From positions 27,111,538-27,175,537 of the forward strand of contig OX467091.1 of the NCBI GenBank assembly GCA_950106755.1: a stretch of 64,000 nucleotides of DNA, given 5' to 3'. Position 1 is the first letter of the stretch; the number at the start of each line of letters is the position of its first letter. The DNA comes from Climacium dendroides (lineage: Eukaryota > Streptophyta > Bryopsida > Hypnales > Climaciaceae). The notes below the pieces were generated by a model. It was given only the letters and a program-made list of their open reading frames with translations. It was not told where the DNA came from and did not search any database. Shown here piece by piece: positions 1 to 10,874 of this stretch. A program made the position numbers and the translations under genes.

Positions 1-1
1 G

Positions 2-2003
2 CTATTTGACAACGACGGCAACTCCAGGAGGAAAGCGTGGAAGGATTTCAAGCGTGACTATAACGTCACCAAGGCCACGATGAACACGCTGCTCACAGGG
101 CCTGGGGAGACATTCTTCACTCAAATGAAGATGCCATCGAACAAGAAGAAGACAATCAATGAGCTGTCTCCCATGGCCAAGGAGTTCTTCAAGGTCTTCT
201 TGGAGAGCAAGGGGAAGTTTGTAAAGCCACAAGCAAGCGCCTTTTTCCGGCCCTACGAAACGAAGGACGACGAGCTCGGCCACTGGGATGCGAATGTCTG
301 GGATGAGGAAGTACAGTCGAAGATCAAGATGGCGATCATCGACTTCAGGAACATCCCCGGTGTCATCAACAGGGGTTCATGCACACAGGACTCTTCATTC
401 TTTGAGAAATTCATGGGAATTCTCAAAGAAGATCTAGAGAACGACCTCACAGATCCACAGGTGTATCTCTGGATCGCAGGAGATAAGGACGTGGAATTGG
501 AACTCCGTGGATTCATCAGGACGTCGATATTCGGAACACATTATTCCGTACACTATGCCGACTATCAACCGTCCAACTTCGAAAGGATAGGCGACATTCT
601 TGAGAGGAGCAGTCGCGCGAGGGATCCTATTCAACTACTCTTCCTTCTGAAGAATGGGGCGGCCATGAAGAACCGCCAAATTCCGCGATCATTTTCGGTA
701 CCACCGAAATCGCATTACAACGCTAAGCGGCAAACAGTGGAGGTCGAGTACAGGATCTACGACACAGAACTTCGAATGGAGTTCTATTTAAATGTGCTGG
801 ACCTATTCGTTTGCCCGAGGGATGTTGTGTTGTCGCATTTCGCGGGAGGAAAGCTCACATGTGCTGCGTGGGTAAGTGCGTGGGCACGAAATCATATTCT
901 TATCATTATGTATGCCAGCAATTTTGAATCGAGTTTAACTCGAGTCGAGTGGAAATTGTTGTGCTGACTACAGTCTTTTATGTTGTATACAGATGCTATC
1001 GTTGGATCACTATGCTGTTGGTGATAGCAAGAAGAAGAATGAGTTCCTCTCCTTGTGCGTCGATTCTGAGAACATGGACAAGGATGATTTCCTTGAGTCC
1101 GTGTATTTCCTAGACGACCAGGACTTCGATGGAAGGAATGAAAGGCCTGCGCCATCTACTCGGGGCAAAGAAGCGTCAACCTCGAGAAAGGGGAAGGAGT
1201 CTGTGCGACAATACCAACAGAGGATTCCTGATCAGTCTCGGGGAGATGATCAGATTGACCTTGTAGAGATCGACGACCACGAGGAGGCACAATGGGTCGA
1301 CCCCGTCGACAGTGCATTGGAACTGAGCGCTGACAGGCCTGGTGCAGCGGCGTTGAATCTTGAAACTAGTGAGATGAGGGGATCATCTAGTTCATTGGCC
1401 CAAGAACTTCACACGCCGATCTCGCGTATTCGCCTCTCCCAGAAGAAGAAAGCGCATCCGCCACCGTCTGATGCTCCGGTTAGTCAACAATGGATCTTGG
1501 ATATTATCCAAAAGAATAATGAATCGGAGGAAAGGAAACGGCGGGAAGAGCGAGAGGAGATGAGGGCGGAAAACAAGCGGGCTCGGTAGGAAAGCAATCA
1601 ACTGATCGCTCAACTTATCGATGCCTTGCTTGAGGTCGTCAGCAAAATGATGTCCGCAAGACCGATGATGATGCTGGACCCGGCTGCTATGTCTCCCCAA
1701 CTCATGATCGCAAATCAGGCACATGGCTCAGCGGATAGTGCTAGGCAAGCGGGGGCTTCGTCTCCAGTCATCCCATCTGTACCGACCATGTCCGAGAATT
1801 TGATGGCGCATGCGTCAACCAGCTCTGCACCGATTGAGCGGGACTTGGTGGTGATGGATGCTGGAACACAGGGAGATGCAAATGTCGACGCTGCACCAGA
1901 TTCTGCCACTCAATTAGAAGATGAGCAAGGAACCGCGGATGGAATAGAGGGCCAACAGTCACAGGGCCCTGTGACTAGTATGCCTCCAGGTTGTTCCTTG
2001 TGA
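2..2003 (+). CDS. Family X gene, 5'-partial: protein with DNA-methylase-like motif, two exons, one in-frame TAG
   Basis: The reading frame is open at the left edge of the window, so the 5' end is missing. Exon one runs to 871 and is followed by a GT-AG intron (872-992, gtaagt donor); exon two runs from 993 in the same phase. Just across this junction the protein reads PRDVVLSHFAGGKLTCAAW, then LSLDHYAVGD. The order D-V-V-L-x-x-F-A-G-x-x-T-x-A-A resembles the S-adenosylmethionine motif of N4/N6 DNA methylases (VLDPFxGSGTT), but no catalytic DPPY/NPPY motif is visible. Exon two has a charged helix (EERKRREEREEM) and an in-frame TAG at 1587-1589, after which the same frame stays open to the stop at 2003; CAG to TAG explains it. 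Tails of the same family recur near 39.6-40.8 kb and 47.6-55.3 kb, so this is probably mobile-element or multicopy sequence. The methylase link is tentative. Confidence 0.5.
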
Positions 2004-2173
2004 CTCCCTCAGCCTTCATTTCAACTCACTACGAGTTGAAATTCTTCCGAGTTCTTTTAGACAGTGTAGGGTAGCGACTAGCAGATAGGTTCAATTTTCT
2101 TAGTCCATTGTATGTAATGTAACATTTTCTCATTCAGAGAGCTATTGTAATATATTTTTTCTCTCACAAAGCA

Positions 2174-3658
2174 TTGTCTGGCTTGAATGTTGCAGTCGCG
2201 GGTTTGAAATGTGTCAATGATGTTCCTCTCTACGATGCTCCAAACTCGTTGGTGGAAGAATTCCTTGGGCATGTCAATGAACAGGTTGTGGCTCCTAATG
2301 GTGAACCTCCACTTGAGGCATGTTTGCCATGTCCTGCGGAAGTGAGATTCGAGGATGATGGTCTTCCTGGCCACAACGCTGAGGTGCTCGAATTCGTTAC
2401 CGACGACGCTCAGGTCCTCGATGCCCTTCCCGAAGTCGCTCAGGTGCTCGAAGCCCTTCCTGATGACGCTCAGGTGATGGGTGATATTGCTCCGAGCGGT
2501 GAAAGAGAGGATCTAGAATGCTCCCACCCAGATCCTTCGGTTGATATTGCGGTATGTGCTTTGTCATGTACGTTTCACTGTCGTGGTCGCTGTGACTGAC
2601 ACTGGTTGAAAGCCCTTGTTTTTCTTGACCTCCCCGATGTATTTCATGGTCTCCCATACGCGGCTTTGGTGTTGCCGTTGATTTCGAATTTGTACCCATT
2701 TAATTTTCTCTGTGTCTCTGTTCCTTATGAGTAGGGTGCCACAGAGGGAATTGTTGTTGACTGTGAGGCGGAAGTCCAAATCCTTAGACCATGCATGTCC
2801 AGGTTCACTAAGAAATGGCTCAATGTCGTTCTAGATCTGAATGGTCTATTGTGCGTGTGTGATGATATAAGATATCACATAAGAGAAAGAAGATTATGCT
2901 ATCCTGGAGAGGTAGTCCGTGAGGCCGTCCACAACGTCATGGAATTGCATAGGGTCACTCCTAGACCTCATGTTAGAAGGTTCTTGCGGGAGTTGACATC
3001 CATCGCAAACGTCGTGGTCTAGAGCTCCATGGACCAATCCTACGCCAAGCTCATCGCTGAATTCTTCTTCCGCGGACTAACCCCCCTCTACGGTGTCCTA
3101 GGCCGAGAACAATGTGTCATTATGAAATGTAGAGACAGAGATGGGACGCTACAAAACTACAGATTGACGGGATCCTGCAAAGACCTATATTTAAAGCCAT
3201 TGAAAAGATTGTACAAACTGAGGGGCTCCATATTCACTAAGGACAACACTGTAATAGTGGATGACAAGCCCGAGAAACACTTCTTGAATGACCCCACAAA
3301 CGTAGTGCTCCTAGATACGTGGTCGTTCGAAGGTCAGGGGCCGAGAGACATGGTCCTCGTACGTGAACTTCTACCTTGGATTAAGAGACTGCATGTAGAG
3401 AAGCCTTGGGAATTGTTTCCTTTTCGGAGAGACAATGCTGTGGGGGGGATCCACCTCATGCATGATCTCGACCAATCCAAGTACAAGGAACTGCAGAGGG
3501 CGCATGCAGTCTCCAATACACTTCATAGTGAGCGGAAAGTGGATGATTTCGGACGTGCCGTCCCCTGGAAGAAGAAAACCGCAGTGAAATGCGAGGAGCT
3601 TAGCGTAGAAGACATCTTCTTCTGTCCTTGTCCGCCTCCCGCACCACGAAGTTTGTAG
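2174..3658 (+). pseudogene. Family X gene, middle part: FCP1-like HAD phosphatase domain interrupted by an in-frame TAG
   Basis: An exon ending at 2551 joins a second exon at 2735 through a phase-0 GT-AG intron (2552-2734). The first holds a short repeat (AQVLDALPEVAQVLEALPDD, 2398-2477). The second encodes a recognisable FCP1/NIF-type HAD fold: VLDLNGLLC is the nucleophile motif DxDx with the second Asp changed to Asn, PHVRRFLREL precedes the strand IANVVV, and TVIVDDKPEKH and NVVLLDTW match the later aspartate motif and core strand. At 3020-3022 a TAG falls exactly where the family has Trp (VVV-stop-SSM for VVWSS); TGG to TAG explains it, and the frame continues to the stop at 3658. The DxN change implies altered or absent phosphatase chemistry, although plants do have DLNG variants. 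The links to the upstream and downstream exons are inferred from position and strand; I could not fix the splice between 3658 and 3762. Confidence 0.6.
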
Positions 3659-3761
3659 AATCTCATGGATTTTGTGGTCGCCTTCGCTGTATTGGAAGAC
3701 TACGCCTAAACAAATACAATACTTTATTCATTTGCAGTGAATATCTTTGTGTTGTGTCCAG

Positions 3762-4450
3762 GAGGTTAGGAATGCTATGGCACCTGTAATTCGGCATGTC
3801 ATGTACTCGGCGGCTACTGCACAGTCCACAATGGATTTCTCTATGATGGACATAGATGATGGCGTTGTTGATAGTCCTCCCAATGGAGGAAAGCGCCCTG
3901 CATTAATGCACTCTCCATCTCCTCTGAAGTCCCATTCGACAACTCCACGGGATCGGTCTGGAGTGAATCTAGAAACGCAAAGAAAGCTTTATGATGATGA
4001 AGTGGCTGTCCTGGCCGTTGTCGAGGTGTGTAATCAACAACTGAATGCGGTCTGTTCGCTTAAAGTTTTGCATTGTAGACTATGTAGATTACAAATGTCT
4101 GATTCTACTGATTTTTGCAGGTGCAGGATTCAATGCCTTCTTCTGTTGCCATGTTGGACAACACTTCTGGAGGCATAAAGACTATAGAATTGGTGAAGCG
4201 GCCTGCAGTAGCTAAAGGCACTCTACCTTGTCTATCTTCTTTGGATATTGTGAAACGACAATGTAAAATACATGTTGAATTGCCTGCTCTTCATTGTAGC
4301 AGTGGATCGTGGGATGCCTGGGAGCGGAGGTCCTTGAAGATACAACGGCAAGAGAGTGCCCGCCAAAGATCTGCTTCTAGTAATGGATATAGTCGAGGGC
4401 CAAAAATATTAAAGGCAATAGAGGTACTGAAGAGTAGGACGCAGTCATAG
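3762..4450 (+). CDS. Family X gene, C-terminal exons
   Basis: Two exons, 3762-4025 and 4121-4450, join in phase 0 across a GT-AG intron (donor gtgtgt, acceptor ttttgcag). The first contains DFSMMDIDDGVVDSPPNGG, the second ends ILKAIEVLKSRTQS before a TAG stop. No domain is recognised. Degenerate matches to both parts occur in the window: DFSKADVEDGVVDSP near 39.62 kb, ARLKALEVLEAAKND near 40.30 kb, and AKLKALEAMKSNY near 54.75 kb. This shows the gene is a repeated family. Whether the upstream phosphatase-like and methylase-like parts belong to the same transcript is inference. Confidence 0.45.
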
Positions 4451-4498
4451 TATGTAGAGTTAGAATCATGAGGAGTGCAATGTTTGAGGATATTTCTT

Positions 4499-4860
4499 GG
4501 GGGAACATCTGGTATTGGATTCTACAATTTCTGGGCTTTGACAATCCTGGACCTCATAGTCAGGATGCACTGTAGGTGACAACGATGTCTTAGACCCGAC
4601 TATGTGCATAGTTGAGCCAATTCGTGGTAGAAGAGAAAGGAAACATTATATAACCTTTACTCTCAGCTATTCTTTGAACGTACACTCATACATTGCTTTT
4701 TGGACATTGTGGTGTGTGAGAGTACATTCGAAGAGTAACTGAGAGTTAAGGTTATATAATGTTTGCTTTCCCTTCTACCACGAATTGGCTGAATTGGGGG
4801 AACAGCTAGTATTCGATTCTATAATTTTCGGGCTTAGTCGGTTCTAAGACATTGTTGTCA
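4499..4860. repeat. Nested repeats with a 174-bp inverted-repeat (MITE-like) core
   Basis: The core 4616-4789 is a long hairpin: its left arm starts GCCAATTCGTGGTAGAAG and its right arm ends CTTCTACCACGAATTGGC, with further pairing inward around ATTATATAACC. The trinucleotide TGA flanks both sides (4613-4615 and 4790-4792) and could be a 3-bp TSD. Outside it lie a second inverted pair (about 4577-4602 against 4835-4860, ACAACGATGTCTTAGA type) and a direct repeat beginning GGGGGAACA (about 4499-4538 and 4796-4835). No coding sequence is seen. Confidence 0.7.
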
Positions 4861-5530
4861 TAAATCTTGCATTCTTTGCATGCCGTAGCCATTTCCTTTG
4901 TCACAATCTACCTGCAGTGGTGGTGATGCCTCCAACTCAATCTCCAAGCACAATGTACTGCGTTATCAATAGTATCCAGTATATATAGTTCTCAGTGTCA
5001 TTCCATAGTGTACACCCTAATACTTGTATATTTCATGGATATTATCAATAAATTCCATTCTTCTCATAATGGACTTGCAATATTTACACTCTTTTCTAAT
5101 GATGCATTGCTTTTCTCTCTCCGTATAGAACAAAATCACCTATGTTTAAAGAAAACTGTGTATTTAGAACCTCTCATTTACTTGGAAAACTCTCATTTTA
5201 ATGAATATAGTGTTATTTCGAGATGTCCAATTTTCCATCCAAACATACGATGACAAATGGCGTAAAGACTTCCAAGTTCTTCAAAATCATTGTGAATTAA
5301 AACATGCTCATTGATTACAAATGCTGAGATGCACCTTGTTGTAAAACAGCATTTACAATCAATCCAATCATTGGTGATGAAACTGAGGTATATCATCCGT
5401 ATATACTGTACTACTATGTAATTGACATGTAACTTAGTATATGTCTTTGCCTCTATGAATAGTGCATACTATAAACACCTATAGGCTATAGTTAATTACT
5501 TATATATGATATATTAATATCATTAAAGAC
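4861..5530. other. AT-rich spacer
   Basis: The stretch between the repeats and the kinase-like ORF is AT-rich and ends around tatatatgatatattaatatc. I see no convincing gene, RNA or element end here. Confidence 0.5.
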
Positions 5531-7036
5531 TTAAACTACAGCTCCAAAGTGGCGGAAGTGTTCATCCGGTATAGGCCAATGAAACGAAGAAGTAAATCGC
5601 GAAATCACTTGCGCCAAACTACTATGGCCATCAGGACCATCTTCGCAAAGTCTCCCCAAATACACTTGAAAGACTTGTACTAAATCGTGATGCGAGTACA
5701 ACACATGTTTTTTGCTTCCACGACCTTGCAAACCGTAGTATGTCTCTGACATACATGTTCTGTTGATTCTCTGACATACATGTACTATTTGACCAACAAC
5801 AAATTCTTCGGACTTAATGGTAAATACGGGTATGTTCTCCACATCTGCATCTCTTCGATGTACGTATGTAATCTTTGGATCGATCCACCACCTCCTCCTC
5901 AGAACTTTGTCCCAATCACTTGTTGATGTGAATGTATACAATGACTTCATGGGCTCTGTACTAGTCGTGGTCATCCCCCAATCGCAAATTCCAATGAAAA
6001 CCTGCGACTCGTCTTCCGGGAAATGGAACATGATGTTGTCTGGAGAAATGTCGTTGTGAAGATGTCCGGCACCATGTACCGCATTCATAATATGCAGCAG
6101 TGCCCAAGCAAGCTCCGTACGCTTTGCTCTCCATCGCTTTAGACGATGAGCACGAATGACCTCCTCGTCGCTAATTTTGGGGTCACACATAATACGTATG
6201 GCGATATTGTCTGGATAATCGTTATCCATTCTTAACATTTCACGCAAAGTACCACCATTCCACCACAATGAATAGCCTTCGTTCCGATTTGTGTGGACTG
6301 CAACGAAGCATATGACTCCATCGTGCGGAATCCGCACCGCCATCGATTCAGTTTGGTGTTCCATCTTTGCAAGCTCAGGTCGTCGACCCTCTTGGAGAGA
6401 CATCTTTGCTGCAAATTCCCAATGTGGTTGAAGTTCAGGGCACCCTTCAATTCGCACCCTACGAATTGTGGCATAGCCTCCGCGTAGGACAATATTATCT
6501 TGTGGAATCACCCTTGCGGTTCTCGGAAGCGCTATTAAATGGCGAAATACAACTCGCATGTTTACTCTCCCTTCGTGAGTTGTCCACCAACTCATAAATC
6601 CACCTCTATTTCGTCTTGAAGCAAATGGTCTCATCCGACTCACGAACATGTCCACTTTTGTAATCACATGCGTGAAGGCTTCATCATCAATGCGATGAAC
6701 CTTACCAAATTTTTCGATGGTCCCTTTCGCATTCCATAGTGCATCATGCGCCCGTTTGTCCAACCAACTAGTGAAATTCTTCTTTTCCATTTCTTGATAC
6801 CACCCTCCCACCCGCAACGCTTCATGCATCATGTCCTTTATATCGCCTTTGAACTTCTCAATGCCCTCCTCTTGATAATGAACATACTTAGAGTCAAGAG
6901 ACATGGTAGTTTCTCTCTCATAGAATTCAACAATGCATTTTTTCAAAAATGCGGTACAAGTGTGCGAGGGTTTGTCCATGATGTCGGCCTCAATAGATTC
7001 CTCCACAAACTTCGTTTTCTTCTTCGCCCTTGGCAT
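5531..7036 (-). CDS. Protein-kinase-fold protein with HND and DWG motifs, about 501 aa
   Basis: An uninterrupted minus-strand ORF. The ATG at 7036-7034 (MPRAKKKTKF) is preferred because the 65 codons upstream run into low-complexity GC-rich sequence. Residues are numbered from it. The first 180 are helical and charged. A kinase-like domain follows: a glycine-rich turn LRGGYATIRRVRIEG near 185-198, a VAIK-like lysine in FAAKMS at K211, the catalytic loop HLHNDISPDN at 325-334 (HND for HRD, with D329 and N334 kept), and ICDWGM at 350-355 (DWG for DFG). The lysine, loop aspartate, loop asparagine and metal-binding aspartate are all present, so catalysis is possible. The C-terminal lobe is short and no APE motif is evident. 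The target is unknown. It has no stop codons although its surroundings are repetitive, so it may be a host gene, a recent duplicate or transposon cargo. Confidence 0.65.
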   Translation of the reverse strand: MPRAKKKTKFVEESIEADIMDKPSHTCTAFLKKCIVEFYERETTMSLDSKYVHYQEEGIEKFKGDIKDMMHEALRVGGWYQEMEKKNFTSWLDKRAHDALWNAKGTIEKFGKVHRIDDEAFTHVITKVDMFVSRMRPFASRRNRGGFMSWWTTHEGRVNMRVVFRHLIALPRTARVIPQDNIVLRGGYATIRRVRIEGCPELQPHWEFAAKMSLQEGRRPELAKMEHQTESMAVRIPHDGVICFVAVHTNRNEGYSLWWNGGTLREMLRMDNDYPDNIAIRIMCDPKISDEEVIRAHRLKRWRAKRTELAWALLHIMNAVHGAGHLHNDISPDNIMFHFPEDESQVFIGICDWGMTTTSTEPMKSLYTFTSTSDWDKVLRRRWWIDPKITYVHRRDADVENIPVFTIKSEEFVVGQIVHVCQRINRTCMSETYYGLQGRGSKKHVLYSHHDLVQVFQVYLGRLCEDGPDGHSSLAQVISRFTSSFHWPIPDEHFRHFGAVV

Positions 7037-7194
7037 CTTGATGAATGTCGCACGATTCGAGAATAAAAATGGCAAGGGTCCCCCCAAAATTTCACCTTTA
7101 CCCTCCCGAGGAGAGGAGGCAATAGGGCCCAAAGGCACTAAGCTTCTCCGCTCTCTCTTGCAAGCAAGGGGGAAGGTAAAAGTGAGAGGCGAAC

Positions 7195-7530
7195 GGCCCG
7201 ACCGCCTCTTTTGTATGAGGCGGACGGCCATCCCGTCCGCCCTGGCAGACGGCCGATCGGGCGCCCCGTCGGGTCCGTCCGATCGGACTACTGACCGGTC
7301 GGACGGGCCACCCGATCAGCCGACCGATCGGTCGGCCCCGTCCGACCCATCCGTCCGCGCGATCGGCCCCGACCGCCCCATGGTCCGCGTTCGTCCGGTC
7401 GGTCGGCCCCGTCTGCCCCGTCCTCACCGTCCGACCGCTTGGTCTGCCTTGTCTGCCCTGTCCTCGCCGTCCGACCGCTCGGTTGGCTCACTGAATCGGC
7501 CGACCGCCTGTCCACTGGACAGACGCGAGT
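7195..7530. repeat. GC-rich CCGTCCG / CGGTCGG minisatellite
   Basis: Short units such as gaccggtcggacgggcc, gatcggtcggccc and ccgtccgacc recur with variation over about 330 bp just upstream of the kinase-like ORF. Long frames on both strands here (rich in R, P, G, D) are composition artefacts. Confidence 0.8.
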
Positions 7531-8065
7531 CCGAAATTTCTATGTCCCCGGACGCTCAAAAACCCGCGGATGCAGACGTTGGACATCCGGGCGTCCCAGC
7601 GTCCGTGCAACCCTGCAATCAAGAGAATACAGTAGTGGGGCAGAGGTGAAAGGAGATAGTGATTACCACCCCTAGGCATTCAAATTTAGAAAGGATTTGA
7701 ATGAAGAACATTTACAGAACTTGGTGCTCAAATGCTTACGATTTAGAGAGATGAATAGCTAAGATTTATTAGTTCTCGGAGCATTTCATAGTCGTACAAG
7801 GTTGCCAAATTATCTTGAAAAAATTAATGAAACTATCATTTTTGGGGGATTTTGTCCCAAGTGATATTGAAGAAATCTTCATTGTGTTATTTTTTGTTCT
7901 CAATTTCAAGTGTGTAGCACGTAAAAATTTCTGAAGCGCCAAAACTCACAAATATGTAAAAAGAACCCTAAAACAAACTGAAAATCATGCAAAATTGCAA
8001 AATGCAAAATTACAAACCCTGAAACCCTCACTCTCTCAGTCGGTCACTCCCAGACTCCCTAAACC
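7531..8065. other. Spacer between two minisatellites
   Basis: Mixed composition, becoming AT-rich from about 7680. No ORF with a recognisable product, no element end and no RNA gene is seen. Confidence 0.45.
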
Positions 8066-8300
8066 CCTTGGCCCTTGAACTGTTCGCGCGTCCGCCCGTC
8101 CGCCAATTCGTCTGCTCTCCCATCCGCTTGTCCGCCCGTCCGCCACTCCATCCGCTCGCCCATCCGCCCGTCCGCCAATAAAAACGGCCGTCCGTTGGCC
8201 CGCCCGTCCGCCAGTCTAACCGGCCCGTCCGCCAATTTGTCCGCCCTTCCGCTCACTCGCCCGCCCCTAGGACGGCGACCGAGGACCGTCTGTCTGCGTC
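8066..8300. repeat. Second CCGTCCGCC minisatellite
   Basis: Units like cgcccgtccgccaat and ccgtccgccactcc repeat about every 15-20 bp. Word content is close to that of the 7195-7530 array, so the two are probably related blocks separated by AT-rich sequence. Confidence 0.75.
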
Positions 8301-8326
8301 CATAGGGTCCGGACGTGTTGTGACAA

Positions 8327-9004
8327 CTCAAATTTTTGATTTTTGATTTGTTTACCTTTTGAGTGAACTGGAAATTAGAAATAGGTATCCGGATTCATCT
8401 AAAGAGAGAAAGATAAATCCAAAAATAGTCACAAAAGGACCTTACGGAACTAATCCGGTTTTAGGTAGAAGCGGAACGGATTAGATTTCCAATCGGATAG
8501 TATTTCCAACCGGAATCTCGTTGACCGGATTGGAGAGAACCGGATGTCAAGAACCGGACCGGATATCCGATCAGTCATAAAGACAGTCCAGGACGTCAGG
8601 ACTATATAAAGCCTAACCCTGCCCATTTTCAGGTCTCTGGTTTTCCACGTGTTGTTGTGTCCTGATTTAGCGCCTGACTTTTTTTGTTGTTACCACGGCA
8701 AGGAGAGAAAGTACAAGAAGGTCCGGAAGTGAGCGAGGGGTGTGAGACGGAGAGATCTCCTCCGGACATGAGTGGGTGAGATATTGAGTGCGAGCGGATA
8801 CGGAACTGTGAGAGACTGAGAGTGTGAGCACATCGGTAGGATAGTTTACAAGCGGAGCGAAATATCAGAGTGTCAGCGCTCCTTGTTAGGGCTGTAGAGA
8901 GTGAAAACCGGGTATACAGTATCTCTTGAATCAGAAATTTCCAGAAGGATATTCACTTGAAGAGAAGATTGTGTGTCAGTAGAAGGTAGCTTCTTATACT
9001 TTGA
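8327..9004 (+). promoter_or_regulatory. LTR-like promoter segment, truncated
   Basis: Begins TGTTGTGACAACTC, contains a TATA box in gactatataaagcc near 8605-8618, then a purine-rich leader (gtgagcgaggggtgtgag). It runs without a gap into integrase coding sequence at about 9005, so gag, protease and RT that should separate a 5' LTR from integrase are missing. It reads as the 5' part of a Gypsy LTR joined by deletion or by a second insertion. It does not obviously match the LTR that follows this integrase at 25676. Confidence 0.5.
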
Positions 9005-9951
9005 TACAAGGCGTTCTATTCAAGATGGGGGTAGATGACCAATTACGAAGGTGTTTGGAGAAGAAGGAAAGGAAGCAGGTAATGACGGCTCTACATTTCG
9101 GTCCCTCAGGGGGACACTTTGCAGGCGTTACGACCGTAAACCGGATCCGGATGGCCGGATACTGGTGGCCTTCGATGATAAGGGATGTGAAAGCATTTGT
9201 TGCCACATGTGATCAGTGTTAGAGGACGGGCGCGCCCTCATTCAAGAATCACTGGCCACTAACCCCGATCATCCCTCTCACTCCATTCGAAAAGTAGGGG
9301 ATTGACTTTATTGGACCAATTAATCCGGTCAAGTCCAGAAAGAAGAAATACATAATCTTAGCGATAGATTATGCTACCAAGTGGGTAGAGGCTAAGACCA
9401 CAAGGAGGAATGATGCTACAACAGCAACAACCTTCTTGTTTGAAGAAATTATGATGCGGTTTGGACATCCATTAGAGTTGGTCAGCGATCAAGGAACACA
9501 TTTCTTGAACGACATGATACGGGCCATCACAACAACTTACATGATCAAGCATAGGAAGACGACTCCTTACAATCCAAAGGCCAACGGATTAACGGAACGA
9601 GCTAACGGGATCATCGAGAGGAGTTTGCTGAAGATGGTTTCCGCCCACAAAACTGACTAGGACCGGAAACTACCTTCCGCTGTGCACGCTTATAATACTT
9701 CGGAGAAAACAACCACCGGAAGAAGTCCCTTCTTCTTGGTGTTTGGATAGGCGGCGTTGTACAAGATTGAGATGGAAGTAGAGACACATCGGGTCATGGC
9801 AGCCAGAAGAGGAGTTCAAGACCGGAATCTGCAAATCCGGTTGCTGGCAATCGAGGATTTGGAAGAAGCCCGGTCGGAAGCATTGGAAAGAACGATAGTA
9901 GTTCAGTCCAAACGCAAGAGTGATTTTGATGCAAGGTTACCCAAGAGTCAT
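9005..9951 (+). pseudogene. Ty3/Gypsy integrase, N-terminal and core part (element Z, interrupted)
   Basis: The zinc-binding HHCC region is clear (LHFGPSGGHFAGV..., AGYWWPSMIRDV, ATCDQC), followed by the core with FIGPIN, IILAIDYATKWVEA, ELVSDQGTHFLND and the NPKANGLTERANGIIE block. In-frame TAGs at about 9220, 9297, 9658 and 9748 replace Q, W, W and Q when compared with the related copy at 19204-20300. The frame stops being integrase at LPKSH, where sequence TGTCGTACG begins. The missing C-terminal part resumes at 25367 with SHGVEEGG, duplicating GTCAT, so one insertion split this gene. Confidence 0.9.
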
Positions 9952-10863
9952 TGTCGTACGCGCAGTTAGCCGTAAGTATCCTTACAACGACAAATTGTTG
10001 CAAGATGACACGAATTATCGTTCCAGGGAACTTCTAGTAAGATATCGATTGAATTAGAAGCATCCGGATTGTGACTACTCACTTAATCCCCCTTCTTTCA
10101 CTTTCCTACTTTATTCCGAAAACTTAGTACATTCCGGATTCCGTTCCGGATCCGGATACACCCGGAACTGAGTTCCGTCTTTCTTCCGTCACTGGTTTTT
10201 GTTGCCTCTGTTTTACCCTCAGAGGGTCTGCCCTTGATCTAGAAAGGGGTGGGGACTCACCACTTGTAGAATTTAACCTCTCTATGCTCTAAATCTACTA
10301 AACATCACACCCAAAACAACACAGCTATAGGAGGAGGAAGGAGTATCCTCTCACAGTTTCCGAATTGGTCGATTCGGAATCAAGTCACACAGAGCAATTC
10401 TCACACCTCTCTTTACTACAACGACGGATCCGAACTCATAGACCCAAAAGAATAGAGTCTTAAGGGGAGACAATGTACCAAGGGGGAGGTTGGTAGACTT
10501 TCCGGAGTAGCGGGAGTTCCTTTCCTTTGGCGGTTGCTTATCTCCGCACAGAACCCTCCTGGTTCTGGACTCGCAGGGCCCTCTACCTTCTTACCCAGAT
10601 TGCCGTTCCGGCAATTTAAAAGCACGTCACACTTACACTCCCTTATTCAACCTGCATTCCTCCCACTTAGCTCAACACCAAGAGATCCGTAGCCCAAGAT
10701 CCGGATTCCTCCTCTCCCTCCCTTCTCTTTCTCCAGTACGAGGTTACACACACAGGCATACACTCAGCCAAAAGACCCTGTCTAAGCAAAAGTGCAGCGA
10801 GGAGTATCCTAGCTGACTTAGATTAAGAAAAGAAAATTGTAATACATACGTGAAAGCACTAAA
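9952..10863 (-). repeat. LTR 3' arm of element Y family (minus copy)
   Basis: About 910 bp nearly identical, inverted, to about 16330-17243, and related to copies at 43536-44330 (minus) and 50290-51279 (plus). Reading the minus strand it contains the shared block TCGTTGTAGTA...GTGTGACCTG and ends TAACTGCGCGTACGACA. Its inner edge at agtgctttcacgtatg abuts the end AAGGCCTTATTCG of the transposase-bearing element. ORFs read here on either strand are the same LTR in two orientations and are not genes. Confidence 0.85.
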
Positions 10864-10874
10864 AAGGCCTTATT

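Noticed and set aside
7098..7649. Long ORFs on both strands in GC-rich sequence
   Set aside because: They follow the CCGTCCG minisatellite; R/P/G/D-rich translations in several frames are a composition effect.
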